A stretch of 64,000 nucleotides of DNA from Nonomuraea indica (GCF_002850745.1 NZ_KZ559473.1:227687-291686); one strand, 5' to 3'. Shown: positions 16,385 through 25,006, counted from the stretch's first letter. The notes: generated by a model not told the origin, from the letters alone. Numbers and translations are program-made.

Positions 16385-16738
16385 GTGCTAACGTCATGTG
16401 AGCGACCCGGCCCTGGCGCGATGCGATGGCGCGCGATCGCCGAACGGTTCCTGGAGGAGATCATGTCGTCCACTGCGTGGCCGGTCTACAGCCCCTTCGC
16501 TCGCGAGCACTTCGGCAAAGGGAAAGCCGAAGGGAAGGCCGAAGGGAAGGCCGAAGGGAAGGCCGAAGGGAAGGCCGAAGGTGAGGTCGAGGCGCTGCTC
16601 ACCGTGCTGGACGTGCGGGGGCTGGCCGTGAGCGAGGAGGCCAGGGCTCGTATCACGGCCTGCACCGATCTGGCGCAGGTCCAGGAGTGGATCCGCCGGG
16701 CGGTCACCGCCGCGTCCCTTGACGACCTCTTCGACTGA
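16385..16738 (+). pseudogene. C-terminal remnant of an Rpn-like PD-(D/E)XK nuclease family gene
   Basis: The frame encodes AWPVYSPFAREHFGKGKAEG, five GKAE repeats, then LLTVLDVRGLAVSEEARARI and TDLAQVQEWIRRAVTAASLDDLF. This is the usual tail of a large actinomycete family of about 290-residue Rpn/transposase-like proteins. The nuclease domain is missing. Upstream, the frame has no good start, and the sequence changes character near the tRNA-Glu terminator, so a deletion has probably removed the front. ATG 16463 with GGAGG five bases upstream could still give a 91-residue peptide. I regard it as decayed; an expressed short protein is the alternative. Confidence 0.6.
16520..16580 (+). repeat. 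12-bp tandem repeat coding Gly-Lys-Ala-Glu
   Basis: About five copies of a GGGAAGGCCGAA unit lie in frame within the Rpn-like remnant. Repeat number varies widely among family members, as expected for slippage-prone coding DNA. Confidence 0.85.
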
Positions 16739-16779
16739 GTCGCGACGGAGCGGGCGGGGGGCGTCGCCGTGCGGCGAAG

Positions 16780-16823
16780 GGCGCCAGGGCGGCGACGAGC
16801 TCGGCCGTCGACCGCCTGGCGCC
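16780..16823 (-). terminator. Terminator-like hairpin after the acidic HEAT-like gene
   Basis: GGCGCCAGGGCGG (16780-16792) pairs with CCGCCTGGCGCC (16812-16823), with one bulge. No T run is seen on either strand. It lies 17 bases past the stop of the minus-strand gene. Confidence 0.45.
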
Positions 16824-16839
16824 CCGCCGCCTTCGTGTC

Positions 16840-18582
16840 TCAGGCCTGCGAACGAGCCTTGAAGAGAGCACGGCGGGCCGCCTTGGCGACCTGCTTGTCC
16901 GGGTGGACCTGCGAGATCAGGTCGAGCAGCTCCTCCACGTGCGCGTGCGGGATCTTCCAGATCACCTCGAGAAGCTCGTTGAGCAGCTCCGGCCCGATGT
17001 CGCGCAGGCTGCTCACGAACTCCGCCCGCCCCAGGCCGGCCGAGATGGTCCACATGTCGAGGATGAGCCAGTGCGTGTCGTCCTGGGTCGGCTCGGGCGC
17101 GCCCTCCACGCCGAGCTGGCTCAGATGGGTGGCCGCGTACGGCCGGAGCGACGACTGCTTGAGCGCCTCCTGCCAGGCCGGGACGGCCGCCTCGCCGAGC
17201 GTGCCCACCACGCTGGCCGCCTGCACCCGGATGAGGGCGTCGCTCTCGTCCTCGGCCGCCGCCTCCAGCAGCTCCTCGGCGGCCCGGCCCGGCTCGCGCA
17301 GCCGCATCCAGGCGGCGAACTCGGCGTCCGCCTCCTCCTCCGGCAGCTCCGCGCTGAGAGCCAGCAGCTCGTGTGCGCTCATCGATTCGATGGCGGGCCG
17401 GGCGTCCACCTCGATGTCGGCGTCGTCGACCAGGTGGACGACGCCTTCGGTGCCGAGCGGCGTCAGGGCGAGCGTGCCGCCGGTCGCCACGCCGTCGACG
17501 ACCGTCGCGCCGTCGACGGTGATCATCCCGTAGCCGACGAGCCAGTCGATGACCGGTGTCAGCGGGTCGCCCGCGGCCTCCCAGGCGTCGGTGCCCAGCT
17601 CGTCGATGTCGGCGGCGGCCTCGGCCAGCTCCCGGCGCAGCCCGTCGAGCTCGCGCGTGCCGCCGGCCAGCAGCAGCCGGACCAGCAGTGCCCGGGTGAG
17701 CCCGGCCAGCGCCATGGTGAGGTCGTCGTCGGCCAGCTCCGGGTCGCCGTAGTCGACCGAGTGGAGGCCGAGCATCCAGGCTTCGAGCACGTCCTCGTCG
17801 TCGTCGAACGGCCACTCGGACGTGTCGTCCTGCACCGCCACCGTGTCGCCCTCGCCGGGCTCCAGGAACTCCAGGTCGACGGCGAGGTTCCAGATGTTCC
17901 ACAGCATGGGGACGGCCTCGGCGAGCGGGCCGTCGGTCTGCGGCACCGGCAGCCCGATGGCCGTCAGCGCCTCCTCGACCTCCGCGTCGGACAGCAGCGT
18001 GTCCTCGCCCACCCGGCGCCCCGAGCCGACCCACAGGGCCAGGTCGCGGGCCTTGGCGATCAGCGGCACCTCGCGGGCGGCCGCGGCCAGCTCGACGTCG
18101 GGACGCAGCCGGATCGTCGGCAGGTCGGCCAGCTCGTCGGCGAACGGCTCGAAGTCTCCCAGATCGCCGGTCTCGTCCTCCTCGTCGTCGCCTTCGGCGT
18201 CGTCGAGGAGGTCCTCCATCAGCTCGACGAACTCGTCCTCGACGTCGTCGAGCTCGGCCTGCAGCTCGGCGAGCGAGTCGGAGCCCTTGGCCAGCCTGCC
18301 CGTCTGCGAGAGGAAGGTCAGGTAGGCGTCCACGGCCGGGAGCATGCCGTCAGCGGCGGAGTCGGGGTCCTCCACCACCTTGGGCATGCGGTCGAGCAGC
18401 AGGTTTCGCAGGTCGGCGCGCTTCCACGTGCCGAGATCCTGGGAGTAGGCGAGACGGTGCCACAGAGCTGCCGGCCCCACGAGCTCGGGGTCACTGTCGG
18501 GCGCGTTGGCGCGCGCCCACAAGATGAACTCTTCGAGCAGGGGTCGCAGCTCAGTGGCGGCTACCTCGATGCGATCTGTCAC
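16840..18582 (-). CDS. Acidic HEAT-repeat-like protein of unknown function
   Basis: A 580-residue cytoplasmic protein, very rich in Asp/Glu, with no signal peptide or membrane segment. Residues about 105-150 form an acidic, probably disordered linker (DDVEDEFVELMEDLLDDAEGDDEED is part of it). The C-terminal ~150 residues contain helical repeats such as ALIRVQAASVVGTLGEAAVPAWQEAL, typical of HEAT folds, and end KQVAKAARRALFKAR. No catalytic motif is visible. I do not recognise a function. HEAT repeats suggest a protein-binding scaffold. It stands alone between the nuclease remnant and ndgR. Confidence 0.8.
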   Translation of the reverse strand: MTDRIEVAATELRPLLEEFILWARANAPDSDPELVGPAALWHRLAYSQDLGTWKRADLRNLLLDRMPKVVEDPDSAADGMLPAVDAYLTFLSQTGRLAKGSDSLAELQAELDDVEDEFVELMEDLLDDAEGDDEEDETGDLGDFEPFADELADLPTIRLRPDVELAAAAREVPLIAKARDLALWVGSGRRVGEDTLLSDAEVEEALTAIGLPVPQTDGPLAEAVPMLWNIWNLAVDLEFLEPGEGDTVAVQDDTSEWPFDDDEDVLEAWMLGLHSVDYGDPELADDDLTMALAGLTRALLVRLLLAGGTRELDGLRRELAEAAADIDELGTDAWEAAGDPLTPVIDWLVGYGMITVDGATVVDGVATGGTLALTPLGTEGVVHLVDDADIEVDARPAIESMSAHELLALSAELPEEEADAEFAAWMRLREPGRAAEELLEAAAEDESDALIRVQAASVVGTLGEAAVPAWQEALKQSSLRPYAATHLSQLGVEGAPEPTQDDTHWLILDMWTISAGLGRAEFVSSLRDIGPELLNELLEVIWKIPHAHVEELLDLISQVHPDKQVAKAARRALFKARSQA

Positions 18583-18640
18583 GCACTCAGGCTAGTGCGC
18601 CCGCGAGGCAGTCGGCTCCCCAAATACGCCGTTTGGCTGA

Positions 18641-19357
18641 TCATGACGTGCGGCGCATCGATTCGGTGATGCGCTCGGCGGCCGCCATGACGGGCACCGC
18701 GTGGAGCCGGCCGGGCGCCCTGGTGAGCCGTTCGATGGGGCCCGACACCGACACGGCGGCGATCACCTTGCCGCCGGTGCCGCGGATCGGCGCCGACACG
18801 CTCGCCACGCCCTGCTCGCGCTCTCCCACGCTGTGCGCCCATCCCCGGCGTCGTACGGAGGCCAGGGTCGCCGCGGTGAACTTGGCCCCGCGCAAGCCCC
18901 GGTGCAGCCGGTCGGGCTCCTCCCAGGCCAGCAGGATCTGCGCCGCCGAACCCGCCGTCATGGGCAGCGCCGATCCCACCGGCACGGTGTCACGCAGTCC
19001 GCTGGCGCGTTCGGCCGCGGCCACGCAGACCCGCTCGTCACCCTGCCGGCGGTAAAGTTGCGCGCTCTCGCCGGTCAGGTCACGCAACTGCATCAGCACC
19101 GGCGCGGCGACGGCGAGCAGGCGGTCCTCGCCGGCGGCCGTGGACAACTCCGAAAGGCGGGGGCCGAGGACGAATCTGCCCTGTGTGTCACGGCTCACAA
19201 TGCGGTGGTGCTCAAGGGCGACGGCCAGCCGATGCGCGGTGGGGCGGGCCAATCCGGTGGCCTGAACGAGTTGTGCCAGCGACGCCGGGCCGGCTTCGAG
19301 GGCGTTGAGCACCAGAACGGCCTTGTCGAGTACTCCGACTCCGCTAGAGTTGTCCAT
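18641..19357 (-). CDS. ndgR: IclR family regulator NdgR (leucine/amino-acid metabolism)
   Basis: 238 residues: a winged-helix IclR DNA-binding domain (about 8-70; AVLVLNALEAGPASLAQLV and ARPTAHRLAVAL) and a C-terminal effector-binding domain (about 80-235). It lies divergent from leuCD, exactly as NdgR does in Streptomyces, where it controls leuCD and other branched-chain, methionine and cysteine genes. The ATG at 19357 is preferred because it gives the conserved start DNSSGVGVLDKAV; the longer frame would cover the leuC promoter region. The effector is not evident from sequence. Confidence 0.9.
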   Translation of the reverse strand: MDNSSGVGVLDKAVLVLNALEAGPASLAQLVQATGLARPTAHRLAVALEHHRIVSRDTQGRFVLGPRLSELSTAAGEDRLLAVAAPVLMQLRDLTGESAQLYRRQGDERVCVAAAERASGLRDTVPVGSALPMTAGSAAQILLAWEEPDRLHRGLRGAKFTAATLASVRRRGWAHSVGEREQGVASVSAPIRGTGGKVIAAVSVSGPIERLTRAPGRLHAVPVMAAAERITESMRRTS

Positions 19358-19443
19358 ACACCGATACTGCCGTCTCGACATATGAGAAGGCAAGTCGGAG
19401 GCGTCACTGCGACAGCGGTGCATCGCACCAACAGGAGGAGATC
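19358..19443. promoter_or_regulatory. Divergent ndgR-leuC regulatory region
   Basis: An 86-bp gap holding both promoters. TCTC-N7-GAGA (19373-19387) is a small inverted repeat near the middle and a candidate NdgR site. AGGAGG at 19433-19438 is a strong ribosome site for leuC. No clear -10 elements can be fixed by eye. Confidence 0.4.
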
Positions 19444-20829
19444 ATGGGCCGCACACTGGCGGAGAAGGTCTGGGAGCAGCACGTCGTGCGCCGCGCCGAC
19501 GGCGAGCCCGACCTGCTCTATATCGACCTGCACCTCATCCACGAGGTGACCAGTCCGCAGGCGTTCGACGGGCTCCGGCTCGCCGGCCGCAAGGTGCGCA
19601 GGCCCGATCTCACCATCGCGACCGAGGACCACAACGTGCCGACCGTGCTCGGCCCCATCGCCGACCCGGTGTCCAAGACCCAGGTCGAGACGCTGCGCAA
19701 GAACGCCGCCGAGTTCGGCATCCGGCTGCACCCGATGGGCGACGCCGGGCAGGGCGTGGTGCACATCATCGGACCGCAGTTCGGTCTCACCCAGCCCGGC
19801 ATGACCATCGTGTGCGGCGACTCCCACACCTCCACGCACGGCGCGTTCGGCGGCATCGCGTTCGGCATCGGCACCTCCGAGGTCGAGCACGTGCTGGCCA
19901 CGCAGACGCTGCCGGCCTACCGGCCGAAGACGATGGCCATCGAGGTGTCGGGCGAGCTGCCCGTGGGCGTCACGGCCAAGGACCTGATCCTGGCCATCAT
20001 CGCCAAGATCGGCACCGGTGGCGGCCAGGGCTACATCGTCGAGTACCGCGGCGAGGCCATCCGCAAGCTCTCCATGGAGGGCCGGATGACGGTGTGCAAC
20101 ATGTCGATCGAGGCGGGCGCCCGGGCCGGCATGATCGCCCCCGACGAGACCACGTTCGCCTATCTCCAGGGCCGGGCGCACGCGCCGTCCGGCGAGCTGT
20201 GGGACCAGGCCGTCGCCTACTGGAAGACGCTGCGCACCGACGACGACGCCGTCTTCGACAAGGTCGTCGAGATCGACGCCTCGACGCTCACCCCGTACGT
20301 CACCTGGGGCACCAACCCGGGCCAGGGCCTGCCGCTGGACGCGGCCGTGCCGGAGCCGGAGAGCTTCAGCGACCCGATCGAGCGCTCCGCCGCCGAGCGG
20401 GCCCTCGAGTACATGGGCCTGACCGCGGGCACGCCGCTGCGCGAGATCGAGGTCGACACGGTGTTCGTCGGCTCGTGCACCAACGGCCGCATCGAGGACC
20501 TGCGCTCGGCGGCCGAGATCCTGCGCGGCCGCAAGGTCAGGACCCGCACGCTCATCGTGCCGGGCTCGATGCTGGTCAAGCTGCAGGCCGAGCAGGAGGG
20601 GCTGCACGAGGTGTTCAAGGCGGCCGGAGCCGAGTGGCGGGAGGCCGGGTGCTCGATGTGCCTCGGCATGAACCCCGACACCCTGCAGCCGGGCGAGCGC
20701 AGCGCCTCCACCTCCAACCGCAACTTCGAGGGCCGCCAGGGCAAGGGTGGCCGCACCCACCTGGTGTCGCCGCAGGTCGCCGCCGCGACCGCCGTCACCG
20801 GCCGCCTCACCGCCCCCGCGGACCTCTAG
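19444..20829 (+). CDS. leuC: 3-isopropylmalate dehydratase, large subunit
   Basis: With LeuD it isomerises 2-isopropylmalate to 3-isopropylmalate in leucine synthesis. 461 residues of the aconitase superfamily. The [4Fe-4S] ligands are visible as C345 in GSCTNG and C403/C406 in CSMCLGMNPD. CGDSHTSTHGAFGG near 122 is the substrate-binding loop. A perfect AGGAGG precedes the ATG. leuD follows after 76 bp, probably in one operon controlled by NdgR. Confidence 0.98.
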   Translation: MGRTLAEKVWEQHVVRRADGEPDLLYIDLHLIHEVTSPQAFDGLRLAGRKVRRPDLTIATEDHNVPTVLGPIADPVSKTQVETLRKNAAEFGIRLHPMGDAGQGVVHIIGPQFGLTQPGMTIVCGDSHTSTHGAFGGIAFGIGTSEVEHVLATQTLPAYRPKTMAIEVSGELPVGVTAKDLILAIIAKIGTGGGQGYIVEYRGEAIRKLSMEGRMTVCNMSIEAGARAGMIAPDETTFAYLQGRAHAPSGELWDQAVAYWKTLRTDDDAVFDKVVEIDASTLTPYVTWGTNPGQGLPLDAAVPEPESFSDPIERSAAERALEYMGLTAGTPLREIEVDTVFVGSCTNGRIEDLRSAAEILRGRKVRTRTLIVPGSMLVKLQAEQEGLHEVFKAAGAEWREAGCSMCLGMNPDTLQPGERSASTSNRNFEGRQGKGGRTHLVSPQVAAATAVTGRLTAPADL

Positions 20830-20905
20830 CGCGGCCGGGTGCGGCGGCCCGGCCGCCGCCTCACCTGACGCGCTCTCGCATGCAGACCTCTAGGAGATCC
20901 CGACC

Positions 20906-21493
20906 ATGGACGCTTTCACCACCCACACCGGTACGGCGGTGCCGCTGCGCCGCAGCAACGTGGACACCGACCAGATCATCCCGGCCGTCTGGCTCAAGCA
21001 GGTCAGCCGCACCGGCTTCGAGCGCGGCCTGTTCGCCGCCTGGCGCGAGGACCCCACGTTCGTGCTGAACGACCCGGCCTACCAGGGCGCCTCCATCCTC
21101 GTCTCCGGCCCCGACTTCGGCACCGGCTCCTCGCGCGAGCACGCGGTCTGGGCGCTGCAGCAGTACGGCTTCCGCGTGGTCGTCGCCGCGCGGTTCGGCG
21201 ACATCTTCCGCAACAACTCCACCAAGATGGGCCTGCTGCCGGTCGTGCTGCCGGGCGAGAAGGTGGAGGCGCTGCAGGCCGCCGTCGAGGCCGACCCGTC
21301 GCTCCAGGTGACCGTCGACCTGGTCGGGCGCGAGGTCCGCTGGGCGGACGAGGCCGTCGGCTTCGAGATCGACGACTACACCCGCTGGCGCCTGATGGAG
21401 GGCCTCGACGACATCGGGCTGACCCTGCGTCACGCCGACGAGGTGGCGGCGTACGAGAATGGTCGGCAGCCATGGCTGCCGACCACCGTCTAG
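20906..21493 (+). CDS. leuD: 3-isopropylmalate dehydratase, small subunit
   Basis: 195 residues, the swivelling domain that completes the LeuC active site. RSNVDTDQIIPAVWLK (about 15-30) and GPDFGTGSSREHAVWAL (about 69-85) are the family signatures. TAGGAGA precedes the ATG. The 3' end overlaps the next small gene by 22 bases, suggesting translational coupling. Confidence 0.98.
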   Translation: MDAFTTHTGTAVPLRRSNVDTDQIIPAVWLKQVSRTGFERGLFAAWREDPTFVLNDPAYQGASILVSGPDFGTGSSREHAVWALQQYGFRVVVAARFGDIFRNNSTKMGLLPVVLPGEKVEALQAAVEADPSLQVTVDLVGREVRWADEAVGFEIDDYTRWRLMEGLDDIGLTLRHADEVAAYENGRQPWLPTTV

Positions 21494-21723
21494 AAGACGC
21501 CTTCGAGGACGACGAGCTGGCGCGGCGGTTGCGTGAGGCGCACCGCCGCGTTCGCGCGCTGCCCAGCGCCGACAAAGCGCGATATGCCCGTAGATATCTG
21601 GCAATCTGCGACCTCGCGAAGCGCGATCCCGAGCGGGCCGCGGCCCGGCTGGAGGCATTCCTGGCCGGGCTGGACGGCGATCCCGACACGCCACGCGCAG
21701 CCGAAAGCACGCCGGGTGATTGA
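21472..21723 (+). CDS. Small conserved helical protein downstream of leuD
   Basis: 83 residues, very rich in Arg, Ala, Glu and Asp, with no membrane segment or cysteine motif apart from one Cys. DDELARRLREAHRRVRALPSAD and ARRYLAICDLAKRDPERAAARLEAFL predict two or three amphipathic helices. It overlaps leuD in another frame, and a small gene at this place between leuD and hup fits the actinomycete gene order. No function is known to me. Its coupling to leuD suggests co-expression with the leucine operon. Confidence 0.65.
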   Translation: MAADHRLEDAFEDDELARRLREAHRRVRALPSADKARYARRYLAICDLAKRDPERAAARLEAFLAGLDGDPDTPRAAESTPGD

Positions 21724-21824
21724 GTTCGCCCGCAATCAGGCTTAGTTTCGGGAGAGTAAGGGGTTTCTACGTCTTAGCTTCGTGAGCTGGAACCCCGAGC
21801 CGTAACGGGGGGAGCACAACGTAT

Positions 21825-22124
21825 ATGAACAAGCGAGAGCTCGTTGACGCCATCGTAGAGCGGATCGGCGACCGGCGCACGGCCACCGAAGCCGTCAACG
21901 CGATCATCGATGTCGTCCAGAAGACGGTAGCGAGCGGGGACAAGGTCTCGATCACGGGCTTCGGCGCGTTCGAGATGGTTCACAAGCCGGCTCGCTCGGC
22001 CAGGAACCCGTCGACAGGGGCGGAGATCAAGGTTCAGGAAAGCTGGGGGCCCAAGTTCCGTCCGGGCTCCGACTTCAAGGAACTGGTCAACGCCGGCGGC
22101 AAGAAGGCCGCGAAGAAGAAGTAA
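21825..22124 (+). CDS. hup: HU family DNA-binding protein
   Basis: A 99-residue nucleoid protein. The HU fold covers 1-90: MNKRELVDAIVERIGD, then TGFGAFEMV and the DNA-contacting arm ARNPSTGAEIKV with the intercalating proline. A short lysine tail (GGKKAAKKK) follows. Streptomyces HupS at this locus has a much longer lysine-rich tail, so this is the short form, or a lineage variant. GGGGGAG precedes the ATG. A strong terminator follows. Confidence 0.96.
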   Translation: MNKRELVDAIVERIGDRRTATEAVNAIIDVVQKTVASGDKVSITGFGAFEMVHKPARSARNPSTGAEIKVQESWGPKFRPGSDFKELVNAGGKKAAKKK

Positions 22125-22176
22125 CGCCAGCCCGTACGCCCGGCTCCGCACATCTGGGGAGCCGGGCGTCTGGCGT
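22124..22176 (+). terminator. Terminator of hup
   Basis: CGCCCGGCTCC (22137-22147) pairs perfectly with GGAGCCGGGCG (22158-22168). An outer ACGCCAG/CTGGCGT stem (22124-22130 / 22170-22176) extends it. There is little T run, as is common in high-GC actinobacteria. Confidence 0.7.
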
Positions 22177-22215
22177 ACCGGGGGTGATCGCTCCGGCCAC
22201 CCCTCACCGTAGAGA

Positions 22216-22258
22216 CCGTCACCCGCGCAGGCCGTCACCCGCGCAGGCCGTCACTCCG
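22216..22258. repeat. 16-bp tandem repeat after hup
   Basis: CCGTCACCCGCGCAGG occurs twice in tandem (22216-22231, 22232-22247), followed by a partial third copy that runs into the end of the neighbouring minus-strand gene. Other gaps in the window hold similar GTCAC-containing repeats. Confidence 0.85.
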
Positions 22259-22457
22259 ACGGCACGGGGAACGTCGAGAGCGTGACGTAGGTGATCTCAT
22301 CGCCGCGCGTGACGAGGCGCACGCGCTGCCCCTGACGCAACAGCCGCAGCGGCCCCGCGTCGAAGGCGGGCGCGCCGAAGGCCAGCACCGTCCCGTCGTC
22401 GAGGAAGACCGTGCCGGAACGGGTGGTCTCGTCGAAGCTGCGCACCGTGGCCTGCAC
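22251..22457 (-). CDS. Small OB-fold/cold-shock-like conserved protein
   Basis: 68 residues. QATVRSFDETTRSGTVFLDDG and LRLLRQGQRVRLVTRGDEI resemble the five-strand cold-shock/OB pattern, although the RNA-binding aromatic motifs of true CspA proteins are missing. The GTG at 22457 is chosen because the upstream frame reads as shadow of cofC. It starts 20 bases after the cofC stop, so the two probably form an operon. Function unknown. Confidence 0.7.
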   Translation of the reverse strand: MQATVRSFDETTRSGTVFLDDGTVLAFGAPAFDAGPLRLLRQGQRVRLVTRGDEITYVTLSTFPVPSE

Positions 22458-22477
22458 GCACACCAGCGTAGACCGTC

Positions 22478-23113
22478 TCACGGCTCCGGCCACAGCTCCT
22501 CCACCACGGCCGCGGTGTGCCGGCCCAGCCCGAGCGCCCGGGCGGCGCGCAGGTCGCCGGGGGTGTCCACGTCGCGCCGGACCGACTCGATGCCGGCCGG
22601 GCACACCTCCTTCGCGCCGCCGGCCAGGTGCTTGGCCCGCGACTCCCCGCCGAACCTCGGCGTGAAGGGCACGCCCGGCCGTACCCCGTAGAACGTCGTG
22701 CCGACGTCGAGCGCGTCGGGCACGAACGCCTGGTCGAAGTCGGCCGCCGCCGCCAGCGCGACCGCCAGCTCGGCCGGGCGCAGCGCGGGCAGGTCGGCCT
22801 GCAGCGCGCCCACCGGGGCGTCCGGCGCGAGCCGGACCGCGTGCGCGGCGCCCGTGCGCAGCGCGGTGTTGAGACCCCGGTCCGGGTCGGGCACCACGTC
22901 GGCGCCCAGCGCCGCGAGCGGCCCAGCGGCGGCCGGATCGGCCGTCACCACGATTACCCGTTCCACCAGGGGGCAGGAGAGCGCCGCCGAGACGGTGTCG
23001 CAGGCGACCGCCACGGCCAGCCGCGTGCGGTGCGGGCCCGTCGCGGCGGCCAGCCGGGTCTTCGCGGCGACCAGCGTCTTCACCGGGATGACCAGTGACC
23101 AGCGGTTGCTCAT
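22478..23113 (-). CDS. cofC: Phospholactate/phosphoenolpyruvate guanylyltransferase (F420 synthesis)
   Basis: 211 residues of the CofC/FbiD family, which joins GTP to 2-phospholactate or phosphoenolpyruvate to start coenzyme F420 synthesis. IPVKTLVAAKTRLA (about 9-22) is the nucleotide-binding loop, VVPDPDRGLNTAL and LQADLPALRP supply metal-binding acids. The ATG at 23113 is the conserved start. It is divergent from plsC. The other F420 genes are not in the window. Confidence 0.92.
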   Translation of the reverse strand: MSNRWSLVIPVKTLVAAKTRLAAATGPHRTRLAVAVACDTVSAALSCPLVERVIVVTADPAAAGPLAALGADVVPDPDRGLNTALRTGAAHAVRLAPDAPVGALQADLPALRPAELAVALAAAADFDQAFVPDALDVGTTFYGVRPGVPFTPRFGGESRAKHLAGGAKEVCPAGIESVRRDVDTPGDLRAARALGLGRHTAAVVEELWPEP

Positions 23114-23193
23114 AGGGTTAAGCATCGCGCCTCGACATCCCCGGTGACCAACCGGGAGACTTGGGGCGCACACCGTTCGGCTTGGAGGAGAGC

Positions 23194-23904
23194 ATGAGGC
23201 GCCTCACGCGACCATCGCGTTTCTGGGAGAGCCTGGCCGTGGTGATCGTGAAGCCGTTGTCGCTGCTCCTCGTCAAGAGGGACTGGCGGCACGGGGAGCG
23301 GATCCCCCGCGAGGGCGGCATCATCATCGTCGCCAACCACCTGTCGTGGACCGATCCGGTGCTGCTCGCGCACTTCCTGTACAACAACGGCCGCTGGCCG
23401 GTCGTGCTGGCCAAGTCGGCGCTGTTCAAGGTGCCCCTGCTGGGCCACGCGGTGCGCTCGCTGTGCGCCATCCCGGTCTACCGCGGCAGCGCCGACGCGG
23501 CCAGGTCGCTGCACGAGTCGGCGCAGCGGCTCAAGGACGGCGGGGCGATCCTCTTCTACCCCGAGGGCACCTGCACCCGCGACCCCGCCCTGTGGCCGAT
23601 GGTCGGCAAGACCGGCGCGGCCAGGCTCGCGCTGGAGAGCGGCGCCCCGGTGATCCCGGTGGCCCACTGGGGGGCGCACGAACTGCTGCCGTACGGGGAG
23701 AAGCGGCCGCGGCTGTTCCCGCGCAAGACGTTCCGCGTGTCGGTGGGACCGCCGGTCGACCTGTCGGCGTACGCCGGCCGGCCGCCGCACGCGAGCGTGC
23801 TGCGCGAGGCGACCGGCGACATCATCGCGGCCATCACCGCGCAGCTCGCCGAGCTGCGCGGCGAGCAGGCGCCCGAGTCCCCCTACGACCCGGCCGGGCG
23901 GTGA
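23194..23904 (+). CDS. plsC: 1-acyl-sn-glycerol-3-phosphate acyltransferase
   Basis: 236 residues. It acylates lysophosphatidic acid to phosphatidic acid at the membrane. The catalytic NHLSWTDP (H-x4-D) is at about 50-57, FYPEGTCTRD at about 125-134 is the second PlsC motif, and the hydrophobic stretch LAVVIVKPLSLLLV lies near the N-terminus. GGAGGAG directly precedes the ATG at 23194. gpsA follows four bases later; together they make the glycerol-phosphate backbone and its acylated product, so co-transcription is sensible. Confidence 0.9.
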   Translation: MRRLTRPSRFWESLAVVIVKPLSLLLVKRDWRHGERIPREGGIIIVANHLSWTDPVLLAHFLYNNGRWPVVLAKSALFKVPLLGHAVRSLCAIPVYRGSADAARSLHESAQRLKDGGAILFYPEGTCTRDPALWPMVGKTGAARLALESGAPVIPVAHWGAHELLPYGEKRPRLFPRKTFRVSVGPPVDLSAYAGRPPHASVLREATGDIIAAITAQLAELRGEQAPESPYDPAGR

Positions 23905-23908
23905 CCTG

Positions 23909-24919
23909 ATGACCAAGGCCGCCGTGTTCGGCACCGGCTCGTGGGGCACCACGTTCGCCATGATCCTCGCGGAGGCGGGCACCCGCACCACGCTGTGGGG
24001 GCGCCGGCCGGAGCTGGTGGAGGCGATCGACCGCACCCACACCAACCTCGACTACCTGCCGGGCGTGGCGCTGCCCACGTCCCTGCGGGCCACGACCGAT
24101 CCGGCCGAGGCGCTGGAGGGGGCCGACTTCGTCGTGCTGGCCGTGCCCTCGCAGTCGCTGCGGGCCAACCTGGCCGCCTGGCGCGAGCACATCCCGCGCG
24201 ACGCGGTGCTGGTCAGCCTGATGAAGGGCATCGAGCTCGGCACCACCAAGCGGATGAGCGAGGTCATCCGCGAGGTGGCCGGCGTGCCCGAGGACCGGGT
24301 CGCGGTGGTCTCCGGGCCCAACCTCGCCAAGGAGATCGCCCAGCGCCAGCCTGCGGCGACGGTCGTGGCCTGCGTGGACGAGAGCGTGGCCGCCCGGCTG
24401 CAGGAGGCGTGCCACCTGCCGCCCTGGTTCCGGCCCTACACCAACCCCGACGTCGTGGGGGTCGAGCTGGGCGGCGCGGTCAAGAACGTCATCGCGCTGG
24501 CCGTCGGCGTCTCCGTGGGCATGGGCATGGGCGACAACGTCTCCGCCATGCTCATGACCAGAGGGCTGGCCGAGATCTCCCGGCTGGGTGCGGCACTCGG
24601 CGCCGATCCGCACACCTTCGCCGGGCTGGCCGGCATGGGGGACCTGGTGGCCACCTGCACCTCGCCGCTGTCGCGCAACCGTACGTTCGGCGAGCGCCTC
24701 GGCAGGGGCATGACGCTGACCGAGGTGATCGCCGCCACCCGGCAGACCGCCGAGGGCGTCAAGTCCTGCGAGTCCGTGCTGGAGCTGGCCAGGAAACACG
24801 ACGTGGAGATGCCGATCACCGAGGTGGTCGTGGGCGTCGTGCACGACGGCATGTCGCCGGCGGAGGCGGGGATGCTGCTCATGTCGCGGTCGCCCAAACC
24901 CGAGCGCTACGGCGTGTGA
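23909..24919 (+). CDS. gpsA: NAD(P)-dependent glycerol-3-phosphate dehydrogenase
   Basis: Reduces dihydroxyacetone phosphate to sn-glycerol-3-phosphate for phospholipid synthesis. 336 residues. The Rossmann loop is GTGSWGTTFA (about 8-17), SGPNLAKEIAQRQPAA is the central signature and GAVKNVIAL carries the catalytic lysine. Operonic with plsC (4-bp gap). Confidence 0.97.
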   Translation: MTKAAVFGTGSWGTTFAMILAEAGTRTTLWGRRPELVEAIDRTHTNLDYLPGVALPTSLRATTDPAEALEGADFVVLAVPSQSLRANLAAWREHIPRDAVLVSLMKGIELGTTKRMSEVIREVAGVPEDRVAVVSGPNLAKEIAQRQPAATVVACVDESVAARLQEACHLPPWFRPYTNPDVVGVELGGAVKNVIALAVGVSVGMGMGDNVSAMLMTRGLAEISRLGAALGADPHTFAGLAGMGDLVATCTSPLSRNRTFGERLGRGMTLTEVIAATRQTAEGVKSCESVLELARKHDVEMPITEVVVGVVHDGMSPAEAGMLLMSRSPKPERYGV

Positions 24920-24935
24920 GGGAAGGCGGCCGGAC

Positions 24936-24986
24936 ATGACAGACCTGACCCTTGCGGACACCACGCCCGGGCTTGACTCGCTGTAG
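24936..24986 (+). CDS. Possible 16-codon upstream ORF before ddl
   Basis: ATG to TAG encodes MTDLTLADTTPGLDSL. GGAAGG lies eight bases before the ATG. It falls between gpsA and ddl, and its 3' end overlaps a TTGACT hexamer. Four of sixteen codons are Leu. It may be a leader peptide or chance. No terminator pair like that of cimA follows it. Confidence 0.25.
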   Translation: MTDLTLADTTPGLDSL

Positions 24987-25006
24987 AAGGGACACGCCGG
25001 TAGATT
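24973..25006 (+). promoter_or_regulatory. Candidate ddl promoter
   Basis: TAGATT (25001-25006) lies eight bases before the ddl ATG, fitting a leaderless transcript. TTGACT (24973-24978) is a good -35, but the 22-base spacing is longer than usual, so another sigma or only the -10 may be used. Confidence 0.3.

Noticed and set aside
24973..25006. Strong housekeeping promoter of ddl
   Set aside because: The two hexamers are good but 22 bases apart; listed only as a low-confidence candidate.
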